64,000 nt of DNA from Sphingobium sp. OAS761 (GTDB taxonomy: Bacteria; Pseudomonadota; Alphaproteobacteria; Sphingomonadales; Sphingomonadaceae). Below are positions 62,970 to 64,000 of this stretch, one piece after another (within the stretch, counting starts at the first letter, position 1; every line of letters begins with the position of its first letter). The notes beneath the pieces were generated by a model, which was given only the letters and a program-made list of their open reading frames with translations, was not told the origin of the DNA and ran no database searches. The DNA lies in NCBI RefSeq assembly GCF_024168485.1, contig NZ_JALJVY010000005.1, positions 1-64,000 of the forward strand. The letters run 5' to 3'. Position numbers and translations under genes: made by a program.

Positions 62970-64000
62970 ATGACCCGCATGTCCATGATCCGCACCGCCT
63001 GCGCCGCCCTGATCGCGGCGGCCGCCCCCGCCCTGATCGCCGCAGCGCCGGCCACGGCCGACGATCCCTGGCTGTGGCTGGAGGATATAGAAGGACCGCG
63101 CGCCATCGCGCAGGTCGACGCGTGGAACGCGCGGACCGAACGGCAATTGCGCGCCGCCCCCGGCTTCGAGCAAGACCGGGCGCGGGCGCGCGCCATCCTG
63201 GACGACGAAAGCCAGATCGCCCTGCCCGACCGGGTGATGGGCGACCAGGTGACGAACCTGTGGCGCGACGCCGCCAATCCGCGCGGCCTGTGGCGGTCGA
63301 GCGACCTTGCATCCTACCTGGCGGGCAAGCCGCAATGGAAAACCGTCATCGACGTCGACGCGCTGGGCAAGGCGGAGGGGAAAAGCTGGGTCTGGCACGG
63401 CGCCGACTGCCTGGCCCCGGATTATCGGCGCTGCCTCGTCTCGCTGAGCGCGGGCGGCACCGATGCGGAGGTGGTGCGCGAATTCGACATGGCGACCGGC
63501 GCGTTCGTCGCCGACGGATTCGTCGTGCCCGAAGCCAAGAGCGATGTCGCCTGGATGGACCGCGACACATTGCTGGTCGCGACCGACTATGGCGCGGGGA
63601 CGCTCACCGATTCGGGCTATGCCCGGCAGGTGAAGGCATGGAAGCGCGGCACGCCGCTGTCCGCCGCGACGCTGGTCATGGAAGGCGAGACGGGCGACAT
63701 CGCGATGCGCGCCCGCGCCTTGCAGGACGGCGACACGCGCCGGGCCTTCGTCGAGCGGGGGCTGACCTTCTACAGCAACCGGCTGTCGCTGATCGGCGAG
63801 GACGGGCGGCTGGTCGCGACGCCGTTGCCCGAGACCGCGGAGTTGCAGGGGCTGATCGACGGGCAGATGGTCGCGCTGCTGAACGACCCGCTGGGCGACA
63901 TTCCCGCCGGGTCGCTGATCTGCTGGCCGATCGCCGACGTGGCGGCGGGCCGGGCCGGGGCGCCGCAGGTCATCCTGACCCCCACGAAAACCACGGTCGT
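62970..64000 (+). CDS. S9 family prolyl oligopeptidase, N-terminal part
   Basis: The frame is open from ATG 62970 to the window end, 343 codons plus a partial one. A signal peptide (about 1-30, ending ATA) is followed by DDPWLWLEDIEGPRAIAQVDAWNARTERQL, the typical opening of S9A prolyl oligopeptidases, then the beta-propeller. VAWMDRDTLLVATDYG and GYARQVKAWKRGTPL are family features. The catalytic hydrolase domain lies beyond the edge. Periplasmic peptide cleavage is the likely role. Confidence 0.87.
   Translation, partial: MTRMSMIRTACAALIAAAAPALIAAAPATADDPWLWLEDIEGPRAIAQVDAWNARTERQLRAAPGFEQDRARARAILDDESQIALPDRVMGDQVTNLWRDAANPRGLWRSSDLASYLAGKPQWKTVIDVDALGKAEGKSWVWHGADCLAPDYRRCLVSLSAGGTDAEVVREFDMATGAFVADGFVVPEAKSDVAWMDRDTLLVATDYGAGTLTDSGYARQVKAWKRGTPLSAATLVMEGETGDIAMRARALQDGDTRRAFVERGLTFYSNRLSLIGEDGRLVATPLPETAELQGLIDGQMVALLNDPLGDIPAGSLICWPIADVAAGRAGAPQVILTPTKTTV

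Overview
The window is GC-rich chromosomal DNA of an alphaproteobacterium, most likely a member of the Sphingomonadaceae. The clues are the gene set and order: divK beside a DUF3572 gene, bolA / J-domain protein / cobS / cobT, ftsEX followed by ydcF and plsC, hemC-hemD-mitofilin divergent from tsaD-gpsA, zinc-free L33, and large TonB-dependent receptors with FecI/FecR regulators. No rRNA, tRNA, CRISPR array or intact mobile element was seen. Most of the window is ordinary housekeeping chromosome with tightly packed, often translationally coupled genes.

Layout. 1-551: a 3' end that looks like a transposase, then a gene-free stretch with GTGAC repeats. 552-7641: hisC-tyrA (+); ftsE-ftsX-ydcF-plsC (-); a zinc-ribbon membrane protein (+); bolA-pirin (-). 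7686-12252: J-domain protein, cobS, an OsmC-like gene, cobT and a GreA/GreB-like factor (+). 12332-16815: dps, a UPF0016 transporter, a small unknown gene, rpmG, a Tat-exported PhoX phosphatase with a candidate Pho box, and divK. 16880-20110: a five-gene coupled operon (DUF3572, HAD, RidA, GDPD, acyltransferase). 20112-28195: Sel1 protein, MFS and APC transporters, pgeF, a secreted beta-helix protein and a TonB-dependent receptor.

28320-40372 is the most distinctive functional locus. A 1141-residue receptor with an STN signalling domain is coupled to a gamma-glutamyltransferase-family hydrolase on one strand. Divergently there are a FecI-type sigma factor, a FecR anti-sigma factor, a second gamma-glutamyltransferase-family protein and a 983-residue beta-propeller amidohydrolase. 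It reads as a substrate-induced uptake and periplasmic breakdown system for a peptide-like compound; the substrate is unknown.

40409-44105: LMW phosphatase coupled to a HerA-like ATPase, a small helix-turn-helix gene with an 11-bp phased tandem array behind it, and an AT-rich membrane-protein gene among intergenic repeats. 44106-54100: ppc, a formylglycine-generating enzyme, a truncated aldehyde dehydrogenase remnant, a glycosyltransferase, an XRE regulator divergent from a DUF6456 gene, a lipase-like hydrolase and the hem genes. 54145-64000: tsaD-gpsA-flippase, a PfkB kinase, EI24 protein and lipoprotein, argB, a queuosine-precursor transporter, a CDF transporter and the first part of an S9 peptidase cut by the window edge.

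The main novelty candidate is a dispersed element seen three times (about 288-449, 42398-42882, 59903-60160). Each copy has a GAAGTTCAC block and GTCAC-type units repeating about every 11 bp. Two copies share a 24-bp block containing a start codon. Only the 42-kb copy carries the helix-turn-helix gene; the 60-kb copy keeps its start region but has lost the body.
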